Assembly: GCA_964036045.1 (NCBI GenBank)
Contig: OZ038392.1
Coordinates: 31,747,087-31,811,086 of the forward strand
Direction of reading: 5' to 3'
Source: Eutreptiella sp. 'Long Island Sound 2002'
Lineage: Eukaryota; Euglenozoa; Euglenophyceae; Eutreptiales; Eutreptiaceae
Length of the DNA: 64,000 bases
Below, one piece after another: positions 34,819 to 45,385 of the stretch. The notes under the pieces were generated by a model that was given only the letters and a program-made list of their open reading frames with translations, did not search any database and had not been told where the DNA came from. The stretch's first letter is position 1. The number at the start of each line of letters is the position of its first letter. A program made the translations under genes and the position numbers.

Positions 34819-35461
34819 GGCCACTTTTGTCCCCTTTGATGGGGACCCCCGAGAATGTAGGGGTTACGTAGCATTTCCGCCCTCATGTGGGCCCCCGAGA
34901 AGGCACGGGTGAGGTAGCCATTTTTGATTTTGTCCCCTTTGATGGGGACCCCCCGAGAATGCATGGGTTACGTAGCATTTCCGCCCTCATTTGGGCCCCC
35001 GAGAAGGCACGGGTGAGGTAGCCACTTTTGATTCTGTCCCCTTTGATGGGGACCCCCGAGAATGCAGGGTTTACGTAGCAATTCCGCCCTCATTTGGGCC
35101 CCTGAGAAGGCAGGGGTTGGGTAGACTCTTTTGATTTTGTCCCCTTTGATTTGATGGGGACCCTCGAGGATGCAGGGTTTACGTAGCAGTTCCGCCCTCA
35201 TTTGGGCCCCCGAGAAGGCAAGGGTGAGGCAGCCACTTTTGATGTTGTCCCCTTTGATGGGGACCCCCGAGAATGCAGGGTTTACGTAGCAGTTCCGCCC
35301 TCATTTGGGCCCCCGGGTTGGGCAGACACTTTTGATTTTGTCCCCTTTGATTTGATGGGGACCCTCGACGACGCAGGGTTTACGTAGCAGTTCCGCCATC
35401 ACTTGGGCCCCCGAGAAGGCAGGGGTGAGGTAGTCACTTTTGATGTTGTCCCCTTTGATGG
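34819..35461. repeat. Tandem array of about 105-bp units
   Basis: Units begin with GTCCCCTTTGATGGGGACC at 34829, 34932, 35036, 35139, 35247, 35340 and 35448. Each continues with GAATGCAGGGTTTACGTAGC, TTCCGCCCTCATTTGGGCCC and GAGAAGGCAGGGGTGAGGTA. Spacings are 103, 104, 103, 108, 93 and 108; two units carry a 5-bp insertion (TTTGA) and one lacks about 12 bp. The repeat start is itself a palindrome (GTCCCC...GGGGAC). The same sequence occurs once inside transposon block A at 1.95 and 47.65 kb, so the array arose by amplification of a transposon segment. Confidence 0.9.
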
Positions 35462-35783
35462 TAGCGGGTGTGGGCGGCTACAACCACCATTGCATTGGTG
35501 AGGAGGTTAGGCCTCTGTTGTTGTATGCTAACCCCTTAGGCCACCGCGTCTCTACCACACCTGATATGTGAAACAGTAGCATCAAGTAAGCATGCAAAGA
35601 TCCATCACTTTTGAGGCAACACCCCCCAGTTTCCTTCTGCATGCCCTAAAAATGGACAAATGGACAAATGCACATCCAAGGTAACCCCCCCGCGGCACGT
35701 GTAGGAAAATTTCAGTCGCGTGCAAAAGGGGTAGAAACCCCCCCTTTTTTTCGAAGTGGCCAATTTTAGGCAAAACCCCATGA

Positions 35784-36902
35784 CTTCACATTTCGCAGAA
35801 ACGCCCCCCCCCCCCCTGGTGTGTCGAAGCAGGGTGGGAAGTCATATATCCCGACGGATCATCGGAGGACCATGAGGTAGTAGGACGAGTGGGAGGGTAT
35901 GGCGTCTCCTTTGGGGATTCCAGGGATACAGCCGAACCAATTCCAGTGAGTGAACCCCAAACCAACAACAGAGGGGAACTGAGGGCAGCCCTGCGCGCGC
36001 TGCAAGCACGGTCACCAGACAAACCTGTCCTGATCTGCCCTGACTCCTTACTCGTTGTAGACGGTGTCCACGGCAAGGCCCAAAAGTGGCGCAGGCACAA
36101 GTGGACAGGATCCGCGGGCCCGGTCAGCCACGTGGACCTGTGGACCCAGGTACTGGACCTAATTGAATCAGCACACTCCCCCACCCACTGGATGCACATC
36201 CCCTCCCACATAGGAATCAAAGGCAATACCAGAGCGGATCATCTGGCGGATGTCGGTCGGCGAAAATCCCCCCTCCTTTTTGGACACGTCTCCGTCTCGC
36301 AAACAGGGCAACAACAGCCACCAGACAATGATGATGTACAATCCTTAGCGGACCTACTGGAGGAAGAGGCCCCAGAGCTTGACGAGCCCCCCCTCCCAGA
36401 GTCGCAGCTCACACCACTGCGGCACACAGCGGAAGAGTACAGCACCCCCCCACCCCCCCCCAGAACCCCTCGCCGACCGACACCGTCACAGGACATTGAA
36501 GATTGCACCCCGGCCAGGAACCCCAAATACCCGAAGAGATTCACACCACACACCGTCGCCTACACGCCACTCTCCAACCTCCGAGCCCGCCTCCCTCACA
36601 CCTCATTGGCCACACCGAGCACAGTGCACTGCATGCACACACCGTGGGAGGCGCTGGAACGCAGAACTACATTTCACACCCCCCAACCACCATCACCCAT
36701 GTCGCCACGTGTAGCAGCAAATCTGTTGGCAGAACTGCAGCTGGTTGAAATGGACTGGGAGCAGGGACCAAGCCAGGCAGACACCGAAAGCATGCCGTCC
36801 TCCCACACCTCATCAAGGCACACATCGCCAGCGTCACGCATGTCTGACGACGCCTCCACACTGTCCTGCAGCACCATGTGTTCTCACTGCACCACTCCAT
36901 AA
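35784..36902 (+). CDS. RNase H domain protein with Pro/Ser/Thr-rich tail
   Basis: The frame is open from 35784 to a TAA at 36900. No ATG precedes the domain, which starts at about 35826 (EAGWEVIYPDGSSEDHE), so it is either 5'-truncated or begins at an upstream exon; a TTTCGCAG acceptor-like site lies at 35791-35798. The RNase HI residues are all present: Asp in YPDG (codon at 35853), Glu in NNRGEL (about 35975), Asp in CPDSLL (36042), His in PSHIGIKGN (about 36207) and Asp in TRADHLAD (36237). The domain ends at about 36280. The remaining 200 residues are acidic, then Pro/Thr/Ser-rich with repeated PPxPRTP and HTSS motifs, and probably disordered. RNase H degrades RNA in RNA-DNA hybrids. An origin from a retroelement is likely, but no reverse transcriptase is visible nearby. 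A C-rich tract sits immediately upstream. Confidence 0.7.
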   Translation, partial: LHISQKRPPPPWCVEAGWEVIYPDGSSEDHEVVGRVGGYGVSFGDSRDTAEPIPVSEPQTNNRGELRAALRALQARSPDKPVLICPDSLLVVDGVHGKAQKWRRHKWTGSAGPVSHVDLWTQVLDLIESAHSPTHWMHIPSHIGIKGNTRADHLADVGRRKSPLLFGHVSVSQTGQQQPPDNDDVQSLADLLEEEAPELDEPPLPESQLTPLRHTAEEYSTPPPPPRTPRRPTPSQDIEDCTPARNPKYPKRFTPHTVAYTPLSNLRARLPHTSLATPSTVHCMHTPWEALERRTTFHTPQPPSPMSPRVAANLLAELQLVEMDWEQGPSQADTESMPSSHTSSRHTSPASRMSDDASTLSCSTMCSHCTTP

Positions 36903-38439
36903 ACCCAGTGCCCCACATGGGCACCATCAGCGCAACAAACCCACCCAAGCAACCCCCCCCCCCCCCCTGAATGGCTGTGTGTTGAATGTGCGCTAACCAG
37001 CACCACCAGGGCACAGTGAGCCCGAACCAAGATCCCAGGAGTACCGACCGAATGGGGCCAGCGTCAAGCAGGTATCCCAGGGACTGACCCTGACCACCAT
37101 GCACGCCACTGACCCTGTAGAGTCAAAGCCCCGCAAACTTGGGTACGACAGTGTACATATGGAAGGTAGGGACAAGCGAACACTGGCGGAAGCACCGGGA
37201 CAGTCGCCTAGCAAAAACCCGGACGCACTGCTGTGAACTTGCTGAAGAACAATGGCTGGAAGTGTCTATGGCGGGGACATCCAGCTCAGCCTACCGACCA
37301 ATTGAAGCCCCCTGGTGTGCACATTGCTCTCATTTGCTTGAACAACATTGAAATCATCTTGATGTGTTGTGTCTTAGGTAAACCCAAAACACAAGCGCAC
37401 CATCACTATGCCACCATCCACGAACTACTTGGGGCCCTTGGGGTGAAAGTACCATGGGCATTTGCTCATGGACAATGACCGCAGTGGTCCTTGAAAAAAT
37501 GCATCTCCCCTTTTGCTCTTGTTGAAACTCAACCTGGTACAGTGCGGGGCTTGGCATACACGAAGATGCACGCATTACAATGTTTCGAGGCGCCCCATGG
37601 ACAAGTAGTCTTCATCCATTTTCCATTTATCAAGGAGGGCGGTTGTCACAATGCTTGTCAACCAAGCATCCGGAAGAACGCCAAAGCGTAGTGAAGACAC
37701 GGCACTATGACGGGATATCATTCTGACAAATAGCAACATGGATGAAGATAGACATGGGCGGTCAATGAGACAGGTTACAAGTTGGGGCCAAGGCATGCCA
37801 TGGAGGTGCAATCTAGGAAGCGCCCTCACGAGATCGGAAACAATGCGCACATGTCTCAGCATGTCCTTCCAACGAAAGGAAGAGATGTGTGAAACTGGAG
37901 ATAGTAGGGATAGTCTGGAAGAGCACCACAGTGGGGTGGGGGGCTGGCTCCCAAGGAGGAACCCAAGTGAATACCTTCATGGGTGTGCTAGCTACGACAT
38001 AGCACTGCCCCAAGAGAGGAGATGTAGATGGCGTTTTGTGTGTCATAATGACGCCTATCATGGTCGGGGGAGAAAACTGCATCGTAACATTATGGGTTAC
38101 ATTAAAGTCCTATGCAGCCCTACACCCCTCCTAGTGCTTGTTGCCCCACAGCCATCTCACCCAAGCCATTCCTTGGGTGCCTTCATGGAAGCCACAACAC
38201 CCAAGAGGTCGCAGGAAAAGTCTCAATCCTCTGCTTGGTCCCCGGGGGGGGGGCGGCCGGGCCCGGTCCTCCCCCCCCCCCCTCCCCTAACACTGGTTGC
38301 TGATGTTTGACTGACAGCTACTGACTGCGATTGTCTGACTAATGTAGTCAGGCATGATGTTCTGTGGTGTGTTTCAGACACAATGTGTGTCTTGAGGTTT
38401 AACCCGGTTTGGCATAGAGAATAAAGATGCACTTATGCG

Positions 38440-38955
38440 TGACTGTGGAGTGCATTACCTGTGGTTTGCATTTGTCTATTTTTTAATTAGGTCAACCCCC
38501 CCCCCCCCCCCCGGGTTTTGAGAGATAGCGGTGTCGGGGCCATGCGTGTTGGCACCGAAGTTTTTTGTGCATGCTTTCCTTTTGATCAAACCATCCATGT
38601 TTTGAGCGCCAGATTAGCAAGACGAGGCACTATACAAATGTCGCAATGAAGATCCCGCATCCCGCATGCGACCCTTAAGACTTTCTTCCCGGCAAAGACG
38701 AGAAAGCACTATTATCACATACATACCTCTGTACCCCCAAACCTCCAGACACACATCCCCCTTGGAGGTATGCATGTGGTAGTAGTGGGTCGTAGCAGGC
38801 CCCCCCCACCTTGGGATTCCCCCCCCCTGGCCAAGCCCCCCCCCCCCCCAAACTGCCTGACTGTGGAGTGCATTACCTCTAGTTTGCATTTTCTGTTTTT
38901 TAATTAGGTCACACCCCCAAACTGCCCCCCTCCCCCCCAAGTTTTGACAGATAGC
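38440..38955. repeat. Direct repeat pair about 420 bp apart
   Basis: GACTGTGGAGTGCATTACCT opens two copies at about 38440 and 38860. Both continue with TTTGCAT, TTTTTTAATTAGGTCA, a C run, and GTTTTGA(G/C)AGATAGC. Confidence 0.8.
38580..38660. repeat. Dispersed repeat, copy shared with 32.06 kb
   Basis: Contains CCATCCATGTTTTGAGCGCC and CAAGACGAGGCACTATACAA, matching 32062-32128. Confidence 0.7.
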
Positions 38956-40337
38956 TGGGGGGTGTCGCATCAGGACCAGTTGTAGTCGCCCCCCGGGGCC
39001 TGGTCACTACCCTATTCTTTGCTAGAGTGGGCGCTAGTCCGCCTCACAGTGCAACATCTCCCGTGGTTGCATGCAGTGATACTTCGGTGATGGTGGATTT
39101 GTCACCATTTTTGCCAAATTATCTACTTCATCTTTCTTCAACATTCTGACTGTGACCTTGTTGTTGACACATCATGGTAGCTGGCAATCCATCTTGAGAG
39201 TAGCTTCTGGCATGCCACGTTTTGTTGTATTGTGTTGCCCAAGTCTCCTTTTGAAATCTCTCGGTGTGTCGTGTCATGTGTGAGCTCTTGCTATGCACTC
39301 GCCAACACCATATTGATAGTGAAACTCTGTAGCTCCGGCTGGAACAAGCTTGTGGGCCTGTCACCCGCGTGAAAATTTATAGGGTCCACGCTCCCTCAGC
39401 CTTGAGTACCATGTCTTTTGCTACCTCTGCTACGGAAATAAGGGCAACCAAGCCGCCGATTCGGCGAAAATTTTGCAACATTTGCCAGATTTGCCAGAAA
39501 ACAGTGCCCAAAAAGGGGAAATGACTGTGACAAGACATGCAATGTGGACGGAAAGTGGGGTCCTGCCTTTTTGCGTGCAACCTATACCAGTGGTAATTGA
39601 GGGTCCATGAGGGGCCACTTGCCCCTTTTGTGTTCAAAGTTTCACCCAAAACATGGTAAAAATTACAAAATTATGGGAAAATTACAGTTATTTTGGAAAG
39701 TACAAAAATGATGAAAAATTACAATCGTAATTTGTAGTTGTCTGTGTTTTTTGTTTCGGCTGATCGGGAAACCCTCCATATTAGCAAAATGTATCAGTGA
39801 AAATCAAAAACTAAACGTTTCGGCGGACGGTTTCGGTGAATTCGACAAAATTTGGATGCCGAAACGGGGGCTTGGTTAGAATAGGGGCTCTCTACCACAT
39901 ATCCCCTTCTAGCTACTTGCCATTCGCATAGCACTGGATCCCTGCAATCACTATTGGCTAGAATCCGGTTGACCATTGCTACTGTGGGGCCTTCCTATTC
40001 GGACTTTGGGTCAATGTATCTAATTGAGGACTGTCGCTGCTACGGCTAGTACTACAGTTTTTGGTGGCAAAATCCATGTTGGCCATGGCCCTTGGAAGAT
40101 ATTTAGCTGGGTTGGCGGAATCGTTTGATGAGAGATCGTCCAACTACGTTCTCTGGGAGCTGTCCTCGTTTTGTTGAGAAGGTGATGACAGCGGTGGCGC
40201 TAGACCCACCGGCCTTTACTTGGCAGCCACGTAGATAAATCGCCCCAGCGGGCCATCAGAATAGGCTGGGTGCAGGTGGTGCCAGTGCTTTGCAGGGCGA
40301 GGACAAGGGACAATGCCACCAGTACAAGCAAAACCTA

Positions 40338-40438
40338 GGTTAGCAATAACGTAGGTTTTGCCATAGACCGGGGGCGGGGGGCGGGGGGGTTAGACCATGT
40401 ATCAGGCCTTTACCGTCCTAGCTAGCCAAGAACCCCCT
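40338..40438. repeat. Dispersed repeat, copy shared with 31.69 kb
   Basis: AGCAATAACGTAGGTTTTGC, a G-rich insertion, then AGACCATGTATCAGGCCTTT and a diverged AGCTAGCC segment. Confidence 0.75.
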
Positions 40439-40559
40439 TCTGTAGTTGAAGTGTTTCTTGTGGGGACCCCAACTACGTACTCGGGGAGAATTTACCATGG
40501 ACCCTCCCTTCTTCACCGGCTTGTGTACCCTGCAACTAGCACAAATCACCCTGGCAACA

Positions 40560-40935
40560 CCAAACTCTCACGTTGGGTACTTGGGTGGATGTTAAATGTG
40601 GGTTCCTTGATTATGAAGTGGGTGCTCATGAAGGTGCACAAAAAGGTCATGTGCACACCATTGTGCCTTATATTGGACGTAAAGACTTTGACCAAAGCCC
40701 AACAAGAATCTCATAATATGCATGGCTTCTATCAAGGGTGGAGCACCTCTTTGCCTGCTTGTAGCAACAAAGGATCGTGCGGATGGTTTCTACCATAGAG
40801 TTGCATGGCTATGTGTATATTTTGCTGTCCGTCAATCAGTGTGGGTATGGGAGGAAGCCTCTGTTGATGGTGTTTGTTGCCAGTTGTGTGTGCACCGCCC
40901 GGTTGATTCCGCTCAGTGTGGCATTTGCTACTAAA
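40560..40935 (+). pseudogene. DDE transposase fragment (copy 4), highly decayed
   Basis: In one frame (about 40610-40690) the order DYEVGAHEG, KGHVHTIVPYIGRK matches the block before the catalytic helix of the family. The helix region follows in damaged form (a stop, then RVEHL). At 40865-40931 the frame reads VCCQLC, HRPVDS, QCGIC and a stop, a reduced version of the C-terminal cysteine module. Several indels separate these blocks. Confidence 0.6.
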
Positions 40936-40939
40936 ACAT

Positions 40940-42310
40940 GTGTGCATCTTGTATGCCATAGCATAGTAGTGATTGGAGTGCGTAATGTTATTGTTCATAC
41001 AAGGTTGGATGTCTGAATAGTTCCTCTTGTTGCTTTGCCCTGTTGTACATAGATGGTAGTTTTTGGGTGGGTTTTCGTTTTGATGGGACTTGCTGCATAT
41101 GCATGTAGTGTGCATGCAGTGCACAAACATCCCCTCAGGTTCGTAAGTGTTTATTGGAAACATGGACCCCCCCCCCCCTTGACAGCGCAAAGAGGAGGGG
41201 GTAGTTGGGAGATGAGCAAAGTTGGTGGTTGGGGTGCATGATTAACGGATCAGTTGTCACACATTTTGGATTTCCAGGGAACAGCCCAAAACTGTTGGAG
41301 CTCTTGCCATGTCTCTGATCTGTTTTGTTGTTCCTCCCCTCTGCTTCAACGTCCTGTGCGACTGTGGTACCCTATACTTGTGCCCCAACATCTCCTGTCA
41401 ACAACAGGACAACACAAATGCAAAACAAGCACAAGGCAGCATAAATAGGCTCAGAAGTGTTCGGAGGTTGTGCAGCCACAATGCATCCTCATTTGTGGTA
41501 TGGCCCTGGGCTTATGTCGCCAATTCGCTCCCCTTCGCATTGGTGACTTCCAGACGACAGGGTTTATGTAGCCATGCTGTGCCCCTTTTGTGGGCGCCTC
41601 CTCTCCCCGTTTGTTTATGTACTATTGCAACAAGACTGTACACAAAATGCTTCTTATGTTGTCCATGTTGCATGCCAGAGAAGGTAGGGAACAACACAGC
41701 TCTATGAGGTTCCTCACCGGCTCGTTTGGGGGCATGGCCGGAAGGTGGTCAACGGGGATTCTTTCCACAACAATATGACATAAGAGTAGCACTCAGCACG
41801 TGTGCAAGATTTCCCCAATCTCTGGACTGTATTAATTTGGTATTTTGGGACAAGGGCATGGGTAATGGACAACATTGTCGGAATGAGTCACCAATAGCAC
41901 CACCCCAGAGTATGTTGCTCATTCCACTGACTTGTTCATTCCACCTGAGGTGGTGTCACCTGGCTCCCATGATTCCTGATGCAGTGCTGCAAGTTGCCAA
42001 CGTGCATGTTGTGACGAAGGAGGATTCATGTGATGCGATGTGGCATCCACGATGTTTTTAAATTCCCATGGTGTAGATCCATACATTGCCACAAATGACT
42101 ATCAGCATCATGCACAGCAGCCGTTTTTTTGGAAGACGAAATTGCACTTCAACCGCAAGTTCTGACTGAGTTGAGAGGCTGGAATCATAATAATGCATAG
42201 CCCGGACCCAGTCTTGAACTACATTTCCAGCATGCCTCCCACTTTCCCTGGTGCTCTCCCTGTCCTTTGGCTGACCTGCATCCCATCCAATTCCGCCCTC
42301 CTTGCATTTA
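40940..42310. other. No recognisable gene
   Basis: Possible upstream exons of the gene at 42.3 kb should lie here, but none stands out. There is a C run at about 41168-41178 and a GCATGCAGTGCACAAAC cluster near 41115. Confidence 0.4.
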
Positions 42311-43810
42311 GGGAAGAGTTCAAGGATATCTCTCCACAGTTGTTATCCACAGGCGGTGTCACCCCCCTGTTGATCAAGGATCCAGTGGCTGATGCATTGG
42401 ACCGCTTCTTGAGGAAGGATTACTACCCCAGAGTGGTAGATGACCAGATTCGCAGTACCTTTCAGGTTGTGTGCTCCCCCTGAAGCACAGCTGATACGTC
42501 TCATGCAGGTTGAGGAGATAAACAGAGGGAAGGGGTTGGGTATATGTGATCACTGTTGGTCACTGAGTGCCCACCTAGGGGGAGGGAAATTGGTCCGCAA
42601 AAAAGCGTGGGACTATCCACCGCCTCCTCTATTTAACGGTGCTCAGGGCCTCTGTTTGCCTGTGCGGGATTGCTGGCTTGCAGCAGGTGCAAGTATCCAA
42701 GGAGGCTTCAGATGAGATGGACGAATCCAAGTGCAACGTCGAGATTTGCCAAGGAAACATTTGGACGACTACTAGCTAGATATTGTGCGAGAGCATGGGA
42801 ACACTGAAGGAATGGCTAGCGATGCACCCTTTTGAAGTTGCTCCCGCTCCCCGCCCTGTCCTAGCAACAGAATTTGTTTTGAAGCTGAGGCACCTCCCCC
42901 CGTAGAACCACGACCAAAAAACCTGGTGACTGGTGGTGTAGACTCACCTCAACACCTCAACACCTCAAGACTTCGCCTTCTGGAGGTCTCAAGCATGTGG
43001 AGAAATCAAATTCGTTACACAACACTTGTGAAATGAGCAAAGTTGTCTTAACAAAATTTAGACCCCGCGCAAAAGGGGGGTAGTTTGGCCAAACTATAAC
43101 CCCATTTGTGAAGTCGAACGTCGCCGCCCCTATGGGGAGGGGCGGAGTTGAGTACATGCTTAGGCAGAGAAGGTTTGAGGCGTGCATTAGCGAAAAAACA
43201 CAAACTGAGGAAGAAGAGTCATACTGAACTCCTATTGTTTGTTTAGTTGCGAAAAACTACCAAGTGGCTTGTGCCCCCCCCCCCCCCAATTTTGTTTTTT
43301 TACAAACAAATGCCCCCCCCCCCCCATATTTGGGAGAGCGCCATACACTGAATTTCAGAGTTCCTTTTTGCTGATTAGGCAGCCTCTGGCGTGGCAGTCG
43401 CCTGCTGCAGTAGAGAGCATCATGATGTGCACCATGTGAGCTATTGGTCAATGCCTTGTGCCCTAGTCTTTCCAGGGATGCAGTGTATTGTATGAGTCTG
43501 ATGCCCGCTTTCCAAGAACTATCTTGAGTACTCTGCTTGAAACGAGTTTGAGTCAGCCCCCCCCCCCAAAAGAAATGTATCCCCCCCCCCCCTCCAAATT
43601 GTGAAACATGTTTGAGCCCCTCCCCCCAGGCCCCCAGGCTTGTTTCAGATCATCGCTGGTGAGATTGCAGACTGCAACCCAGCTCCAAATCTTGACATCT
43701 GTGCCCAGGTGGCTTACGCGACGCTGATGCAGATGCTGCAGCACCGCCAAGAAAAGGTTTTCAGTGACGTATTGCTCACCGTGATCTCCAGCCGCCTGGA
43801 TGCCCCCGAA
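42311..43810 (+). CDS. Two exons of an unidentified multi-exon gene
   Basis: Exon 42311-42465 follows a pyrimidine-rich tract ending TGCATTTAG and decodes as EEFKDISPQLLSTGGV, IKDPVADALDRFLRKDYYPR, then DDQIRSTFQ, ending at a GT donor. Exon 43649-43810 follows CTTGTTTCAG and decodes as IIAGEIADCNPAPNLDICAQ, VAYATLMQMLQHRQEKVFSD, then LLTVISSRLDAPE, ending before GTAGGG. Both boundaries are phase 0, so the two exons join cleanly across a 1.18-kb intron. The helical, leucine-rich sequence would suit an alpha-solenoid protein (inference). I do not recognise the family. The intron contains long C tracts (43275-43289, 43313-43325, 43557-43567). Confidence 0.5.
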
Positions 43811-44471
43811 GTAGGGAATGTTTGAGAAAACACAATCCGCGTATGGTTTCATGATTGTAGCTATCCCCTCAGCCCAGCCCCTGTATGGAGTACGGCACCT
43901 CTTGTTTGGCTGAAGATGTTGGTCAGTGCATCGTCGGGTTGAGCTGGCATTGCATTGCTGCGGTCTGTTTAACTCCAGTTAGGACTGCTCTGCATTGCAA
44001 ACCCTTTGTTATCCTTCCCCCAGTGACATGTAGATGCTGGTGCTCTGATTGCAGGCTTTGGTGTTGTACAGCATCATGTGTGGTGGGCTCAGTAGCCATC
44101 ATTGCACATCCTGAAGTCCGCAGAACACTTGTGCAGGATTTGTTTGCTTTTTGTTTTCACTGAAATGACGTCACCCCAGGTGAAACAACTACTTGCCTAC
44201 TTGCGCCGTCAACTGACAGTTTTCCCCAGAAAACCATCATTTCCTTTGCCAGTTGACTGTTTGCCAGGCTAAGTATCTATTTCTTGAACAACGCTTTGTT
44301 CCAGCCCTTCATGAGCTCCGCATTGGACCACACGTCCTGCACGAATCCCCGGAGCTGCTTTAAGTAGACGACCCCGCAGGAGCGAGACTGGGGTCGCAAC
44401 TTTAGCTCCGGCTCTTGGCTCTCTGCCCAAACCCCTGCCTTTGGCTTAACTCGGATTTTTATCTTCTTGCA

Positions 44472-44903
44472 GTCCTTACCTGCCGTTCAGTTGGCAAAAG
44501 GCTCCTTCAGCGCATTCAGATGCAGGTTCAATGTGTATCTACAATCGTTGTACGGACGGGGGTCACCCCACACCCCTGTACCACTTCATCCCACCCATCA
44601 CTCCTCCCAAGCTTTTGAAAGGTGCATTTCCTGGATGCGAACCAGGAGCTGCCGCTTGGTTTGTTGAACCAGTGGCATCCTCTGATGGATGGGCATCGCA
44701 ACTCCCTTGCGATAAAGGACGACTGGTCCCCGCTGCAACACCTGACTGCCAGGCCCTGCCCATGGCAGAGGTTCCCTGTGGTGAATGGGGCCGCTGCTCT
44801 GCGATATCATATACTGCAGCTCTCCTGGTGTTCCTGCACCGCTGTGCGGCCACCAGGGAGAGGGACATCCGATGAGATACTGCGTCAGGATTTGGAGGAT
44901 TGA
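44472..44903 (+). CDS. Further exon-like segments, perhaps of the same gene
   Basis: After a strong acceptor (TTATCTTCTTGCAG) a short block reads LTCRSVGKRLLQRIQMQ up to a donor-like CAG-GTTCAA at 44524. From about 44617, VHFLDANQELPLGLLNQWHP, LMDGHRNSLAIKDDWSPLQH, RPCPWQRFPVVNGAAALRYH and SDEILRQDLED run to a TGA at 44901. Codons in this frame favour G/C at the third position. A competing frame through 44875 is also open, so the choice is not certain. No family is recognised. Confidence 0.35.
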
Positions 44904-45204
44904 ATGGGGATGCTGTGTTTGCATCTGCAGACAAGGTTCATAAATCCCCTGTCTCCTCCTCACATTCTCGAAGCCCTCCCAACGCTGTCTCAAAGCCCCC
45001 ATACCTCCTTTTTCACAAGCTGCCGTTGGTATGCCATCCCCTTGCCCCAGCACCACCAGTCAGTGAAGCCGTCAATGTGTGTGGCTGAGGTAGTGCTTGG
45101 GCAAGGGGGCAGTGTGTGGGGCAATTTGCTTTTTCAATGTTTGTTAACACATAGAACCCTCTCAGCGGCGTCCAACCATCAATGTTTGGGGGTTGACTGA
45201 GACT

Positions 45205-45385
45205 CACACCACACCACACCACACCACACCACACCACACCACACCACACCACACCACACCACACCACACCACACCACACCACACCACACCACACCACACC
45301 ACACCACACCACACCACACCACACCACACCACACCACACCACACCACACCACACCACACCACACCACACCACACCACACCACACA
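45205..45385. repeat. CCACA pentanucleotide microsatellite
   Basis: About 36 uninterrupted copies of ACACC/CCACA. Because the unit length is not a multiple of three and contains no stop on either strand, frames run open through it. It is not coding evidence. Confidence 0.97.

Larger units (their letters stand above)
36903..40337. other. No recognisable gene; repeats and C tracts
   Basis: Several open frames of 80-190 codons (for example plus strand 37738-38310) have no motif I recognise. C runs of 10-18 lie at about 36953-36967, 38270-38282, 38497-38514 and 38836-38849. The region 39600-39850 is AT-richer and shows no coding signal. Confidence 0.4.

Noticed and set aside
34819-35461. CRISPR-like array
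   Set aside because: Units are contiguous 105-bp tandem repeats without unique spacers, and the genome is eukaryotic.
44531-44875. Alternative frame through the 44.6-kb coding block
   Set aside because: The competing frame has better amino-acid composition and G/C third positions; kept only as a caution in that entry.
45205-45385. Telomere-like repeat
   Set aside because: CCACA units do not match known telomeric repeats, and the array is internal and short.
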